DNA of 64,000 bases from Chitinophagaceae bacterium (lineage in GTDB: Bacteria; Bacteroidota; Bacteroidia; Chitinophagales; Chitinophagaceae). This document shows, one piece after another, positions 1 through 11,400 of the stretch. Made by a program: the position numbers and the translations under genes. The stretch spans positions 1 through 64,000 of the forward strand of contig JAHBTL010000038.1 in the NCBI GenBank assembly GCA_019638615.1. The letters are read 5' to 3'. The number at the start of each line of letters is the position of its first letter. Positions within the stretch are counted from its first letter, which is position 1. The notes beneath the pieces were generated by a model, which worked only from the letters and a program-made list of their open reading frames with translations, was not told where the DNA came from and made no database searches.

Positions 1-309
1 TCCTGCTGCCTGTATATTACCGAGCGCGTCTTTTACTACCTGGAACTGCTCATCGAAAAAGATATAGTTGATATAAGCCTTGGGGACTGTGGGCGCTGCT
101 GCCGCATCGGTGGTTTGGTTGGTCAGCAGGCTGCTGATACCGCTTGTTACATCACCGATGCCATTGAGCTGCGAAGCGGTAATGCCCCCGTGGGTAGCCG
201 CCGCTGTGCCGCCCAGTGGTCCTCCTAATAAGCGGGTCAGAATGTCCAGGATGGGTATGGCGCTGTTGGCTCCGGTGCCTCCGGTATTGTTGGTAAAATA
301 ATAGCTCTT
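1..309 (-). pseudogene. Orphan RHS protein fragment, cut by window edge
   Basis: The minus strand is open from about position 309 to 1 and encodes a stretch homologous to the pre-core region of the other RHS proteins here (motifs SYYF, LLGGPLGG, ATHGGIT, LNGIGD, then AYINYIFFDEQFQVV). The same motifs occur in order in the orphan RHS protein at 1024-2466 ([36 protein letters not shown]). Homology stops abruptly near 309, just after an I-K-S-Y-Y-F stretch, and no start or signal peptide precedes it, so the copy is 5'-truncated. Its C-terminal part, which would carry any toxin tail, lies outside the window. I infer a second displaced RHS tail in the same array. It is closer to the 1024-2466 copy than to the full-length gene at 4015-8427. 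Confidence 0.7.
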
Positions 310-310
310 G

Positions 311-375
311 ATGTAGAATCGCAGAGTCACCACCTAATGCGCGCAGCTATCCACAGGTAGACTCTGCGAGGAAGT
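311..375. repeat. Inverted-repeat element with CGCAGAGTC arms
   Basis: Arms TCGCAGAGTC and GACTCTGCGA enclose about 35 nt, giving a 10-bp perfect stem. The element lies exactly where the truncated RHS fragment to its left loses homology. Related GCAGAGT/ACTCTGC elements occur at 2847-3030, on the other side of the orphan toxin cassette. The family relationship rests on the shared arms and spacing, not on an alignment. Confidence 0.5.
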
Positions 376-453
376 AAATTCCAGCCCGTTGCTATACTTA
401 GTAGAGGGTATACTGCAATGAATTCATATCCTTACTTCCTGCCTAATGTACCA

Positions 454-1008
454 TCATTTCAGATTTGCGCCAGGTAAAATAAGCTTTTGCCCTCCAGCTT
501 CTAACTTAGCATCATTGGCGCTAATCCATTTTAAACATTCTTCCGATAAATAGTTATTAAGAGAAATAGGAGATTTAATTAAGAATTTTTTTTTAAAATC
601 TCTAACTACTCGTCTCGCCCAATTAACAAAGTCTGCATTCTTTTTAACTAGCTGCCGATCTTCATAAAACTCAGTAGTAACATATAAGCGACTTCTATTT
701 AGCTCTTTATCATTAAACGGATAAAACCCTCCAAGACTAAACTCAATAGCATGGCTTGACAAAACATCTACATAATAGTAATCTTTGGATTGAAGATATT
801 TAAAGTGAATATTATTTTTAAACTGCTCCTTTGTAATATAAACCTGAAGCACCTTTTCTTTACTGGAACTTATGTCGATATCTAATAAAGCTGGTTCTTT
901 AGGGACATCCTTTTTAATTAAAAGGCATCTATTTGCTTTAAAAAATGCGTCAATAGATTTTAATTCATATGGAAGTATAAAAAAGTTTGTCTGTATAGAT
1001 TTACTCAT
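454..1008 (-). CDS. Candidate immunity protein for the orphan RHS toxin
   Basis: The product is 184 aa, starting at the ATG at 1008; a TTG three codons upstream is less likely. It has no signal peptide or membrane segment, so it is predicted cytoplasmic. I do not recognise the family. The call rests on context: it begins 15 nt after the stop of an RHS toxin tail, on the same strand, which is the standard position of the cognate immunity gene in polymorphic toxin systems. The region is visibly more A/T-rich than the RHS core DNA upstream, as is usual for exchanged toxin tails and their immunity genes. Features include an acidic N-terminal half (DIDISSSKEK) and a basic helix near residues 125-145 (RRVVRDFKKK). 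The alternative is an unrelated hypothetical gene. Confidence 0.6.
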   Translation of the reverse strand: MSKSIQTNFFILPYELKSIDAFFKANRCLLIKKDVPKEPALLDIDISSSKEKVLQVYITKEQFKNNIHFKYLQSKDYYYVDVLSSHAIEFSLGGFYPFNDKELNRSRLYVTTEFYEDRQLVKKNADFVNWARRVVRDFKKKFLIKSPISLNNYLSEECLKWISANDAKLEAGGQKLILPGANLK

Positions 1009-1023
1009 AATAATCAATAAGAT

Positions 1024-2466
1024 TTACTCCGGCTTAACAGATTTAAAGGGGTTATAAGGCTTAAAAGTTGGGCGTTGACCAGTAGCCTTTTCAATGTCGT
1101 CCAGTGCTTTTACTTCTCTAGAAACAGGGGTGCCATTTTTATTTTGCTTACCTACTTGCACTGATTCGGTTTCCCCAGTTTGCGAATTTGTACCTTTTAG
1201 ATCAATGTAGCGTTTCTGTTTCGTACCACCGGGCGTTTCAACCGGAACTTCTCTTTCTATCACATCCATTCCCTGATCCCTCAACCTTTGTTCTTCTTTA
1301 TTTATTGTTTCCTGATGCTCAGCACCTCCATTCTTACCATTAGGGTTAGGCACTTTTTTATTATCTGCTTTACCTTCCGTTTTAAGATTCACAATGTCCT
1401 TTCTCATACTCTCAGGCACCATTGTTATGGAGTTATTCGCACCCTCACCAGCTTCTTTCACAAGTTCAGTGAGTAGCACAGCTCCGACAATTATTGCCCC
1501 ACCAATTAATACAGCTTGTCCCACCTCTGGACCAGCTTGAGCGGACGCCATTTCTACCTGTCGCAATAAGTCAGCCGAAAAAGCACAACAGGAGGGTGCC
1601 ATTCCATCCGGATCAATAAACCTGATCGGATTATTCAATGCATAATTATAGGGAGAGTGTCTTCGCATTTTATCAGCAAGCGGGTCTATTGCATGCCACC
1701 TTCCTATCTGTGCATCGTACATTCTTGCGCTGTAATCATACCAGTCAAGCCCTGAACCATCGGAAAACTCCTGTCTTTGTTCTTCTTTACCATTGTATTT
1801 GTAGCGGTTGGTAGGTGCATTATTCAGCGCCTTCGACGATATCCTCGCCATAGTCAATCCGAACGGATAATAATGCGTTTCTTCAAGAATAGCACCTCTT
1901 GTGTGTATTACCTGTAAGTTGTCAAAGAACACCGGAACCTGGCTCTGGTTGCTGGCGTAAATATACACATATCCGTTCTTTGGTGCGGGGATGTTTGATA
2001 ATTGGTGTGATTTTACCACATCTTTATCACCTACCGGGTCGAACCCACTGGCTACACTCTTAAATTGCTCATCAAAAAACAGGTAATTAATAAATGCCCT
2101 GGGTTTGGCAGAGCTGTTGGGCACTTCATCCAACTGGTCATCGAACAGGGACAGGATACCTCCTGTTGTATTGCCAATGCCATTGAGCTGTGTGCCGGTC
2201 ACCCCGCCATGCGCGCCTGCAGCAGCGCCGCCGGTAGGTCCGCCCAGTAAACCGGTCAGTATGCTGAGTGTGGTGATGTTTTTGTTATTGGCAGAACCGT
2301 TGGTTACAGCATTAAAATAGTAACTCTTGCCCCATATATCTATCTTATCGCCCGCCATTACTTTTAAGGTAATGCCCAGCCCGGTAACGCCTTCTGTTGC
2401 AGTGGCTTTCAGCTGGTAGAGCTTCTCACTGCCGGCAGTTGTATTGCTGTTAGGATTATTGTTCAC
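1024..2466 (-). CDS. Orphan RHS C-terminal module with nuclease-like toxin tail
   Basis: This 480-aa reading frame has no signal peptide, no DUF6443-like head and no YD-repeat barrel. It starts within what is an internal region of the full-length RHS protein at 4015-8427. A GTG is the called start and the frame stays open to about 2550, so it is a 5'-truncated copy that may not be translated on its own. The RHS core signature (YYPFGLTMA, then [32 protein letters not shown]) ends near residue 288. The 192-residue variable tail then holds a hydrophobic helix (about 315-335) and a C-terminal domain. Its D in RYID, the VQVGK stretch and the following RE..AL.DIE resemble a PD-(D/E)xK nuclease fold; that assignment is an inference. 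An immunity candidate follows 15 nt downstream. Confidence 0.75.
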   Translation of the reverse strand: MNNNPNSNTTAGSEKLYQLKATATEGVTGLGITLKVMAGDKIDIWGKSYYFNAVTNGSANNKNITTLSILTGLLGGPTGGAAAGAHGGVTGTQLNGIGNTTGGILSLFDDQLDEVPNSSAKPRAFINYLFFDEQFKSVASGFDPVGDKDVVKSHQLSNIPAPKNGYVYIYASNQSQVPVFFDNLQVIHTRGAILEETHYYPFGLTMARISSKALNNAPTNRYKYNGKEEQRQEFSDGSGLDWYDYSARMYDAQIGRWHAIDPLADKMRRHSPYNYALNNPIRFIDPDGMAPSCCAFSADLLRQVEMASAQAGPEVGQAVLIGGAIIVGAVLLTELVKEAGEGANNSITMVPESMRKDIVNLKTEGKADNKKVPNPNGKNGGAEHQETINKEEQRLRDQGMDVIEREVPVETPGGTKQKRYIDLKGTNSQTGETESVQVGKQNKNGTPVSREVKALDDIEKATGQRPTFKPYNPFKSVKPE

Positions 2467-2550
2467 CGGCGGGTTGCCATTGTGATTGGGATAATCTGTT
2501 ATGCTGGTTGCATCTGTTTTAGGAGCTATTTTGGCTGGGTCTATCGTGTG

Positions 2551-3085
2551 CTATCACTAACCCTGGAACATTACTCAACTACAACTACAGTCATTGTAAA
2601 ATAAGTAATTCCCAGGCAACAAGTCAGCTATCACACAACGCCAATGCTGCAGACTTGCGCCAGTGCGGGGGCAATCGCTACCAACCAAACCAGCGCCAGC
2701 TTATTATGTGCAACAGACCGGCGCTAGACCGTTGTCTCAACGCCAGGCCTTTTGTGCGTGAGCTGGACGCTGCGAGGCATTATCATCATCTCTGTTTCGT
2801 CAAAAAACATCATCCTTACATGGCAGGAGTTTTAATTACAACCTTTGATTCTCCGCCTACCGCAGAGTCGCCAGCTAACACACATGGCTAAGCGCAGGCA
2901 GACACTGCGGAGAAACCCACTCTGTGGAGAACGAAAGGTAATGCCCAGCCCCGTCACCTCACCTCTTCCACCTACCGCAGAGTTCTGCTAACGCACTTAG
3001 CCGGGAGGAGAAACGCTGCGGAGAAATAAGTAAAGTATTTTTGCTGAACCGTTGATAAATACGGCAATTTTAGCACCTATACAGT
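2551..3085. other. Gene-free gap with two inverted-repeat elements
   Basis: No convincing gene is seen here. The minus-strand RHS frame stops at 2551-2553. The right half carries two related palindromic elements (about 2847-2915 and 2963-3030). A TATTTTTG box at 3036-3043 fits the Bacteroidota -7 consensus and lies 43 nt before the XRE gene, but no good -33 TTG is in place. Confidence 0.5.
2847..3030. repeat. Two tandem copies of a CCTACCGCAGAGT...CTGCGGAGAAA element
   Basis: Copy one spans about 2847-2915 and copy two about 2963-3030. Both read CCTACCGCAGAGT, then a GCTAAC motif, then CTGCGGAGAAA after about 65 nt. In copy one, TCTCCGC on the left can pair with GCGGAGA on the right. A third, more divergent and apparently inverted copy lies at 311-375. 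The copies therefore bracket the orphan RHS toxin/immunity cassette. Confidence 0.55.
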
Positions 3086-3436
3086 ATGGATTTTGGCAGT
3101 AAAATCGTGCAGCTCCGTAAAGACAAAAGCCTCTCCAGGGATGACCTGGCTAAAGCCGTTGGCACATCGCCGGCCATCATTGGCCGCTATGAACGCAATG
3201 AGATCACTCCTTCGGTGGAAGTGGCTGCAAAAATTGCTGATGCCCTTGATGTATCGCTGGATTACCTGGTAGGCGCTTCTTCTTTTGTAGTGAAAGATAA
3301 AAAAATGCTCCACCGCCTGGAGCTGCTGGAGAAAATTGAGGATGATGACAGGGAAACAATTTTAAAAGTAGTAGACAACTATCTTACCTCCGCCCAACTG
3401 CAAACAACTACTAAAAAACTAAAACAGAAAAATTAA
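3086..3436 (+). CDS. XRE-family HTH transcriptional regulator
   Basis: This is a 116-aa DNA-binding protein. Residues 5-62 form a Cro/C1-type helix-turn-helix domain (IVQLRKDKSLSRDDLAKAVG, then the recognition part SPAIIGRYERNE, then PSVEVAAKIADALDV-SLDYLVG). A short C-terminal helical part (about 70-105) could mediate dimerisation. It resembles the small phage-like repressors common in Bacteroidota. It is the only plus-strand gene in the RHS island and sits between the full-length toxin module and the orphan cassette. A perfect hairpin terminator follows its stop. Control of the toxin genes is a guess from position. Confidence 0.85.
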   Translation: MDFGSKIVQLRKDKSLSRDDLAKAVGTSPAIIGRYERNEITPSVEVAAKIADALDVSLDYLVGASSFVVKDKKMLHRLELLEKIEDDDRETILKVVDNYLTSAQLQTTTKKLKQKN

Positions 3437-3443
3437 CTGTAAT

Positions 3444-3479
3444 AAAATACAAAAGCCCGGCACCGGGCTTTTGTATTTT
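3444..3479. terminator. Bidirectional terminator between XRE gene and immunity gene
   Basis: A perfect 17-nt inverted repeat (AAAATACAAAAGCCCGG / CCGGGCTTTTGTATTTT) with a CA centre has A-rich and T-rich flanks. It can therefore stop the plus-strand XRE transcript and the converging minus-strand RHS/immunity transcript. Confidence 0.9.
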
Positions 3480-3526
3480 AACATTGGTACAACCGAGACG
3501 CTTGCACCTACAAGGGAATACAAATT

Positions 3527-4018
3527 TTATCCTTGATCAAATAATGGAAGTATTTCAGATTCCAACAAATCTAGGCGGCGATTTAGCATGTTGGCCATTT
3601 TTTCAGAGGGATCAACTGCCACCGGAAAGCTTTCTGTTAACGGTAATTTATTTAATACAGCATGCGTCCAGTCCCTCATAATTAGAATATACGATTTAAG
3701 TACTTCCTCAATAGTTTGCGCACTTTCTATATCAATATATGCCGGAGGAATATCACCAACAACGATCCAAACATAATCATCCACATTCTTGGAGGATGGA
3801 TTAATCCTAAATAAGAAAATGCCTAAAATATAGCCCCAGCCCTCAGCTAACCACCCTTCCTCAACTTCTTTACACCAGGCCTGTTGTTTGAGATAATTAT
3901 AAGCTTCTTCCGATAACTCCTTAATTTCTTTGTCAACCTTTGTCTTTGCTTTCAGTTGATTAGTTCGGGTTAATGTATTTGAGAGTTCAATGATGTTATT
4001 TCTGAAATCAGTATTCAT
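3527..4018 (-). CDS. Candidate immunity protein for HNH-type RHS toxin
   Basis: The product is 163 aa, probably cytoplasmic (no signal peptide). Its ATG overlaps the TGA of the RHS toxin gene (ATGA at 4015-4018), so the two are translationally coupled. This is the expected arrangement of a toxin and its immunity protein. The body contains a conserved-looking segment [15 protein letters not shown] followed by [13 protein letters not shown], then a helical C-terminus. I do not recognise a named immunity family. It is A/T-rich compared with the RHS core. Transcription ends at the hairpin at 3444-3479. Confidence 0.7.
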   Translation of the reverse strand: MNTDFRNNIIELSNTLTRTNQLKAKTKVDKEIKELSEEAYNYLKQQAWCKEVEEGWLAEGWGYILGIFLFRINPSSKNVDDYVWIVVGDIPPAYIDIESAQTIEEVLKSYILIMRDWTHAVLNKLPLTESFPVAVDPSEKMANMLNRRLDLLESEILPLFDQG

Positions 4019-7000
4019 TTCTTTTTTTTATTTTTTACCTGTTTTGCCCAACGCTCAAAATCTCCATTTCTTTTATGCATCTCAAGATGCTGTTTCCAAG
4101 GCATAGGCTCAATATTTCCAACCGAGTTATCACCACCATCTGCCAAAGCCTTTTTATGGCTTACACTCTGATTTCTTTTAGGATTGTTGGGTTCTTTTGG
4201 CCATTCCTCATTAAACTCTTTCTCCCATTTTTTTCTTAAAGTTTTCGCAGCTTCCCTTTTAACAGTTTGTTTAGCTGCTGCTGCCAATGTAGTAGCTGCT
4301 GCCTTTTCACCTGGTATCAAATTTAGCAGCGCAAACTCTGGGGGTTCCTTGTCATGAAGCTCTCGAAAACCGGGGGTGGGATTCTCAATTTGATCATATT
4401 GAGTTCCTGGTCCTGAAGTATATTCGATCTCTACATCAAGTGTATATTCTTTAATTCCTTCTTGCTTCGGAGCTTTATCCAGATCTATCTCAGTTATATA
4501 ATCTATTTCATCGCCACCTTTTCGACTTACAAAAGTTACAGATACAATTTCATCATTCTTCCGAACAACCTTGTATTCATTAGTTACACCATTTCCATCG
4601 GGATCAAGATATTTAATTGGATTATTTAATGCATAATTATATGGAGAGAAAGAAACATAATCATCCGCCAATGGATCAATCATATGCCATCTTCCTATTT
4701 GTGGATCGTAATTTCTTGCACCAAAGTCGTATAATTCTAATCCACTATTATCACTAAACTCATTTGATTGTAGCTCTTTTCCGCCAAACTTGTATTTGTT
4801 TTCAGGGTTTCCGAACGCCAGTGCTTTGGAGCTTATTCCTGCCATTGTGAGTCCGAAGGGATAATAATGCGTTTCCTCCAGCAGAGCACCCCGCTTGTGC
4901 ACCACCCGTAGATTGTCAAAGAACACATCAATATTAGGTGTTTCGTTGCTAACATACACTAAAAAGTAGCCATTTTTTTTAATTAAAATATCGTTAAAGG
5001 CATGTTGCTTTACCGTAGCTGCATTATCCGCTCCTACTTCGTCTGCCCCATAGGCGCCATTATTGGTATCGAATTGTAGCTGCTCATCCAAAAACAGCCA
5101 GTTCAGGCAGGCTTTGGGCTTGCCGCCGGTTACTGCCGGGCGGCTGTTTAAAAATGCCAGGGCCGAGGGATCGATCACTTCGCTGCTGATGAGCTGCAGG
5201 GCTGTGCCGTGGGCAGGCATTACATTACTTACCCCACCTGCCAATGCAGCTACCAGGGCAACCAGCGGATCTGCAGGCGTACCGGGCGTAGCGCCGTTCT
5301 TTTTGTACCAACTGCTCACCCCAATATTAAATTTATCGCCTGCCATTACTTTCAGTAAAATAGACGGACCGATCTTATTGCCGGAACCGTTTACTTTGGC
5401 TACGTACTCATTAGGATTGGTAGTGGCATCGGCGGGATAACCGGCTGGCTTGGTAACCCGGGTAGTGCTGAGGTTGGAATAAAATGTTTCTTCCGTTGCA
5501 AGTTGTGCCGTTTCCATAGTAGCCATCGGGTAAACATTTTCCTTCACCTCATCGGTCAATACCATCCTTACATTGCCCAGGTGGTCTTTGATGAAGTAAT
5601 CGTAAATAAACCCTGCTACCGTATTGGGACTTCCGGGATTGTATAGTACCCGCACCCTTCCTTCTTCATGACCAAAGTGCAGCAGCCGGTTGGTATAATC
5701 ATCAGCGGCGGCGGTGGGGGTGGTATTGCGGCTTTCAAACTCCAGCCCGTTCACATAACGGGTAATGGTCGTAATGGTTTTACCTGCCTGGGTTTTGTCG
5801 GTTACCGTTTTCTGCAGCCTGGTCCCGTCAATGCTATAGGTATATGCCACCGTGCCCTTGCCATCATTGCGGGTTACGGTATTGACCAGCTCAATGGTGG
5901 TCCAGTAGCTGATGGCGATGCCCTTGTTGGCATCGGAGATCAGGCTGCCATTGTTGTTATAGGTGTATTCAACTGAAGTATTGGAACCGTTTTTAAAGTC
6001 GCCCAGCTTAAAATTGGGATCATTGCCGGCTGCGTCTTCTATTTTGATGATGCGGTTGCTGAGATTATCGTAGGTATAGGTGAGCTCATCTACCGGCAGG
6101 GAGCCATTGAGCTGAAGCCCTTTCTGGTTCATGGCTTTGATATTGCCGTTCAGATCGTAGCTAAGGTTGCTTACACTGAAATTGTATTTTTGGTTCTCAG
6201 GGCTCGTGCTCCAGTCACCTGTGCCTGCACCGTTCTGTTTGAAGGCAGCGCCGGTAAGCCGGTTCATGGCATCGTAGGTAAAATCATATTTACGGTTGGC
6301 GCCATCGCCCCGGCTGCGCCATGTCATGCCTGTAATGTTTCCATTAAATTGTCCTGTCGCATAGGTATTACCGGTAGCTGCGGAACTTATCTTGTCGTAT
6401 CCCAGCTCCATACCAAAATAATGCTCACCCCCGGTTGGCTCCGGCATGGTTCCGGCAGCGCCGCCCAGCAGGCTGCGGTTAATGCCCAGCAGCCAGCCCC
6501 GCACATTGTAGGCATAGTTGAGTTGCTCGACCGGGTCTTCGGTATATTCGTTGGTAAGAGGATCTATCTTTTTGCCGATCTGTTTCTTTTTTACCTGACC
6601 CAATGCGTCGTAATGGTTCACGGAAAGGGTAGTCCATACACCGGGAATGGCATTGCTGTTAACAGCCGTATGCTGTACTTTTTTCTCCGTTTTTACCACC
6701 CGCCCCAGGTCATCGTAAGTAAGCTGTGTAATGATCACGATGGTTTCCGCAGGGCTTCCCGGCTTTTCTGTTTTGGATACCATACGCAGCGGCTGACCAG
6801 CCCAGTTGTACTGCGTGGTATTTACATCCATACCATTCAGCCTGTTCTTGGTTTTGGTCTGTATCAGCCGTCCTTTATCGTCGTAAAAGTTGATGGTATA
6901 GATATAGTTTGTGCTGCCTACTACCTGCTTTTTAGTCCACATTACCATTCCCTGGGTTTGGGTGGAAGGGGTTACCGCCTGCGCGTATGGGGGAGCTGTG

Positions 7001-8427
7001 TTGCCTGCCGCGTTCATATAGGTAGTGGAAGCATAGGCGGATTCAAAGGAAGTGGTGATGCCTGTGCCGGAAGGGTAGCTGTCCATGTTATCGTACCCGG
7101 TTTCTGTTAAAGTCGTCCAGTAGGTGGAGGAGGGAACATTGGCAGGGGCAAAAGGGTAGGAGGCTGATGTGTTGGCATCTTCAATGTGTTGTGCAAAGGT
7201 TTTGCTGCCGGGAAAGTAACTGTTTTTTAAGGTGCCGGTGTGGATGGGGCGGTTCAGCTCATCGTACAATGTCACCACCCAGAAATCAAGAGAAGCAGAC
7301 CTTTGCCTGCCATCCTGGGTCATTACCAGCCGGTCGCGCCCGTCATACACCATGTATACTTCCACAGCTCCGGGCACTTTTTTCATGACCATCCGGTTGC
7401 GGTGATCATACTCATAACGGAAGCAGTAGCCTCCCGGGATATTGATCGTCCAGTTACCGGCTTTCAGGGCTTTCACCGCTTCTGGCTGTATCACGCAGCG
7501 CAGCCGGTTGAGGTCGTCATACACATAATAGGTGCATGCCCACCCGGTATAGCCCACGCCCGCGCCATCATCCGCATCGCCTGTTTCCTGTACTTTTTTT
7601 AAGATCACCAGTCCCTGCTTGTCCTTAAATTCAATCACCTGCTTATCGTGCTCATCCATGGTAATGGTTTTATACAGCTCGCCGGCTGCATAATAACCGC
7701 TGCTGGTACAATTACCGAATGTGCCGTAAGAACCAGCCGCTGCCACATTCCATATTCTTACTTCATCCAGGGCTGTATTGACAAAATACTGTACATGCAC
7801 TCCGTGCCTGTCTGCCTCAGTACCTGCCGCTTCGCTGCCCACCCAGTTAGCGCCGGGAGCATAGGTAGTGGCAACCCGGTTAAGCGGCGAGGGCTCGAAG
7901 CTGGTTTTGCTGTAAGCCCAGTTCTCGCCGTTGGTGCCGATGTTGGTCTCTCCGGCTTGTCCCGCCAACTGTGTGTTATAGAAGCCTATTTGCTGCTGAA
8001 AGGGGTTGAGCTTGAACAAGCCGTCATTTTTTGTTGCATCAGTTGCCGTGCTGGCAAAAGGCAGGTATTGAATGGCTTCTCTGCCGAACGCATCATACAG
8101 CACGGGCGCCACCATATCCACGGCAGCGGTTGAAGACAGCAGGTCTGCAGGGTTGGTTATTAGCGATCCCTGTTTTATTACAGTCTGCAGGGGGCGTCCC
8201 AGCCCGTCGAAGTACCGGGTGGTCTGCTGCACATCCCGCAGCGGGCGGCTAATAAGCGTATTGACATTTTGCTCCGGCGCCTTAGCTTCCCAGGTGCGGA
8301 CGAAGTTGACTTTGGTATTGCCATCGTAGGCGGTGGGCGGGGTTTGCTGCGATAAGGCAAATACAGGCAACAACAGCAGGACGAAAAGCAGTTGTTTTAT
8401 TGCAGAACGTATATATAGCAATTGCAT
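4015..8427 (-). CDS. Full-length RHS protein with HNH-type nuclease toxin tail
   Basis: This 1470-aa exported RHS toxin has a signal peptide at about 1-27 and a DUF6443-like Bacteroidota head at about 33-160 ([23 protein letters not shown]). A long run of YD repeats follows ([34 protein letters not shown]), then the RHS core ([45 protein letters not shown], ending near residue 1278). The last 192 residues are variable. Around 1400-1460 they show [31 protein letters not shown] and H-x-x-x-H ([13 protein letters not shown]), a pattern typical of HNH/Endonuclease VII-type toxin domains. DNase activity is inferred. The ATG lies 17 nt after the previous gene's stop and the immunity candidate overlaps its own stop. 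Confidence 0.88.
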   Translation of the reverse strand: MQLLYIRSAIKQLLFVLLLLPVFALSQQTPPTAYDGNTKVNFVRTWEAKAPEQNVNTLISRPLRDVQQTTRYFDGLGRPLQTVIKQGSLITNPADLLSSTAAVDMVAPVLYDAFGREAIQYLPFASTATDATKNDGLFKLNPFQQQIGFYNTQLAGQAGETNIGTNGENWAYSKTSFEPSPLNRVATTYAPGANWVGSEAAGTEADRHGVHVQYFVNTALDEVRIWNVAAAGSYGTFGNCTSSGYYAAGELYKTITMDEHDKQVIEFKDKQGLVILKKVQETGDADDGAGVGYTGWACTYYVYDDLNRLRCVIQPEAVKALKAGNWTINIPGGYCFRYEYDHRNRMVMKKVPGAVEVYMVYDGRDRLVMTQDGRQRSASLDFWVVTLYDELNRPIHTGTLKNSYFPGSKTFAQHIEDANTSASYPFAPANVPSSTYWTTLTETGYDNMDSYPSGTGITTSFESAYASTTYMNAAGNTAPPYAQAVTPSTQTQGMVMWTKKQVVGSTNYIYTINFYDDKGRLIQTKTKNRLNGMDVNTTQYNWAGQPLRMVSKTEKPGSPAETIVIITQLTYDDLGRVVKTEKKVQHTAVNSNAIPGVWTTLSVNHYDALGQVKKKQIGKKIDPLTNEYTEDPVEQLNYAYNVRGWLLGINRSLLGGAAGTMPEPTGGEHYFGMELGYDKISSAATGNTYATGQFNGNITGMTWRSRGDGANRKYDFTYDAMNRLTGAAFKQNGAGTGDWSTSPENQKYNFSVSNLSYDLNGNIKAMNQKGLQLNGSLPVDELTYTYDNLSNRIIKIEDAAGNDPNFKLGDFKNGSNTSVEYTYNNNGSLISDANKGIAISYWTTIELVNTVTRNDGKGTVAYTYSIDGTRLQKTVTDKTQAGKTITTITRYVNGLEFESRNTTPTAAADDYTNRLLHFGHEEGRVRVLYNPGSPNTVAGFIYDYFIKDHLGNVRMVLTDEVKENVYPMATMETAQLATEETFYSNLSTTRVTKPAGYPADATTNPNEYVAKVNGSGNKIGPSILLKVMAGDKFNIGVSSWYKKNGATPGTPADPLVALVAALAGGVSNVMPAHGTALQLISSEVIDPSALAFLNSRPAVTGGKPKACLNWLFLDEQLQFDTNNGAYGADEVGADNAATVKQHAFNDILIKKNGYFLVYVSNETPNIDVFFDNLRVVHKRGALLEETHYYPFGLTMAGISSKALAFGNPENKYKFGGKELQSNEFSDNSGLELYDFGARNYDPQIGRWHMIDPLADDYVSFSPYNYALNNPIKYLDPDGNGVTNEYKVVRKNDEIVSVTFVSRKGGDEIDYITEIDLDKAPKQEGIKEYTLDVEIEYTSGPGTQYDQIENPTPGFRELHDKEPPEFALLNLIPGEKAAATTLAAAAKQTVKREAAKTLRKKWEKEFNEEWPKEPNNPKRNQSVSHKKALADGGDNSVGNIEPMPWKQHLEMHKRNGDFERWAKQVKNKKKK

Positions 8428-8444
8428 AATGGTAGTTGTAGGTG

Positions 8445-11400
8445 TTACTGGTTGTTGTTTTGCTGGTATTGATAATCGTAGGTTTTGAGCACATTACCGT
8501 CCTGGTCCAGGATGGTTTGTAAGCGACCGAAGCTGTCGTAGTGGTAAATAATAGTTTTACCCGACGGATCGGTTTGACTCGTCATCCCTACCAATGGCTT
8601 ATAGGTATAGGTGCTCATCATTGCGTCTGCGGGGTACACCCTCACTTCATCAATAGCTGACCCTTCAGTCAAAGTCATATTATTGGTGAAGGATTTGGTC
8701 ATACTTTTCCAGGCACCACCGTCCAAATAACGATAGTTGACCTTATAGCTTCTGCCGTTGGGCATTGTAAAAGGAACTGTATAATCGCCGGCAAAGTATT
8801 TTTCACCGGCAAAGGGCGTGGCAGTCGCAGCGGATGGTTCTTGTTCAAAGCCATTGTAGAAGAATTCCTGTGAAGCGGGCGTTGTAACCTGCCGCCTCGG
8901 GTACGTATAGGAAACCCGTCTGAATACATCGGGATCATCGCCGTAGTAGTAGAGATACAACGTATAGGTGCCTGCGGGCATGTCGTTAAAAGTAGCGCTT
9001 TGATAGTGGTTCGACTGGCAGGGGATGGAAGAGCTGCTGGCGCATAATGTACCGCTCTTTACCACAGGACCTGCCAGGCTGTATTCCAGCGAATAGGTTT
9101 TACCCGGGTGAGCATCGAGGGTAAGCTGGATGGTGCCATCGTATGTTGTTAATGTGGCGGTTGCTTCGTTAAGACCTGTGGGAATGGTTAAAGAAGTGCT
9201 GTGGGGGGCATCCTGATAAACAGGATCAATATATTGTGCGTTCAGGATTTCTACTACAGGGTAAGTATTTTCATATCCCCACTGGTAAGTGTTAAAAACA
9301 TTATCTTTTAAACGTTGGGTTTTAACCCGGCCATTTTCCAAATAACTTATCTCTTTATATAACTCAGATGCAGCCGTCCCGTTTTTTTGATATATAGCGG
9401 ATTGCTTAATAAAAGAGTAATATGGTGAGTTATACACGATCTTTGTTTCTTTGTTCAAAGCCCCGTTCTTATTTTCTCTTGATAATACGGGAGCGCCTGT
9501 AAGCCCTTTTTGTACCATAGATATATATATTCCACCACCATCGTCGGAAAGTTCACTTATCATGTCTTCGGGATAATAATCACGTTTTTCAATGACTTTT
9601 TGGGAACTGCTTGTTTGCTTTGTGAGAATCGGGTTTTGATGTGAACTTGTTGTGGAATAGGTATATTTAATGGTATCTACAATTTTGGCTAATGAACCAT
9701 CTGGTCGCCGTGCCTGATCCAACGTTATTGTTTGAGAAAGCAATCGTCTGCCAAAATATCTTCTTCCCTGAAAAATATTGTAATGTGAGGCAATTGTTGT
9801 AAAACATGCCTGACTAGTTTTAGGTAGTACCATCAAATTATATAATGTATCTAGCCTGTAGTTGCTGTAACTATGCTCTTTAGATTGCAATAGTAGTAAA
9901 TTACCATTCTGCTCCGTTCCATAAATCTCTTCTTTTTGCAATTTGCCATTTTGCCAATCTTTTGATAAAGGATAGTAGTTATCATCAGGTAATACATCAA
10001 AATCATCGGTTAAAATGTTATAATAATAAACTTCTTTGCCCAAAGTGTTGCCAATCTGATCAAGTTTTATTTTTTGAACGGATGTATAACCAACGAGGCT
10101 TCCGCTAATACTCGCTGCAGCATAAGGAGATTGATCACTGTATACCCTGTAGGTATATGGCGGACATTCAAGACAACTGCCACCAAGTCCCCCGCCTCCC
10201 TCAGATCCTGTGACTTCTTTGTACAGATCGCTAACTGTCCTGTATTCCCTGTTAATAATTCCTGTATGCGTTATTGGAATGCCTTCTCCTTCGTTACCAT
10301 AATAATAGGCTTCTTTTAGAGCAATCGAACCGTCTCCCAAATAATCGGTTTTCGTTTTAATTCTTAAGCCTCCTATCATCCGAATTCCGCCAGTAGTTGT
10401 ACTGCCACCTCCGCCACTTGGTGCAGGTTTTAAATATGCCACTGAAATGGAACTCCATACTTCGTTAACAGGGTAAGATCCTGCGTGAACGTATGCCTCT
10501 ATTTCATACTCTGCACCTCCTACCAGATTGTACGTAGAATATTCAAACCTGTCAGCATTAGCATCACTGCTTTGAATAGTTAATATATTTGAAAAATTCC
10601 CTGAAAGGTCTACCTTTTTAATTTTTACATACGGCGCATTATCGGATTTACCGTAGTACATTGTAAAAAAAGCATGGACTCCTACCTGTTGCGATGCTCC
10701 ATCTACAACAAACCTTAGCTTAGGATTATTGGTAGAAGTTCCTGGGGTAGCAGTAAGCATGTGGTTTACACCAACGGTTGCTGGAGGAGGATTTGAGGTA
10801 GTATACAGATTTTCGTCATAATATCTGTGCGGCTCAAATTCAAAATTAGTATACCCGCCTGTAGGATACACGACCTGCTGAAGCATACAAGCCAGCATAC
10901 TGGCTGAATCAGGAAGCCGGTTTGCACTACCCAGATTATAAACAATGGAATTACCATTCTCTATCCATTCAATAATCCTGTTGGGAATTAAAGTCGTATT
11001 GCCATCCGCACCATTATAAAATCCCCAAAAGTCCTGCCCAGGACTTGTTCGATATGGAAGCGTTCTGCTGTTATATCTGAATTTAAATGGGCTAGCTAAT
11101 TTTACGTTATTCTTATCAAAAACTGCCACAGAGTCCAATTTTAACCGATAACCAAAAATTGGATTTTTGTTCGAAGGTACTGTGCTTGTAAAATAGGAAT
11201 GGTATAAGGAGTCTTTCTGAAATAATATATAATTTTGACCTTCTTTTGTAAAGACAGAAACGGAACCCAACCGATCCTGGGTGCCAATAGCATCGATGCC
11301 CGATCTCATATCTAGTCGATTTGGCGTGTAATTGAATACTATTTTACCAGATCGAAAGCGAATTTCCTTTAAAATCGGCACATTTGAAGAAGTCACCTGG

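Noticed and set aside
2847-3030. Integron attC-like sites
   Set aside because: A GCTAAC motif appears in both elements, but the paired R and L box arrangement and an integrase gene are absent.
6190-7110. 306-aa plus-strand open frame
   Set aside because: It is antisense to the full-length RHS gene, whose minus-strand frame has clear domains; the plus-strand product shows no family pattern and arises from the codon bias of the RHS gene.
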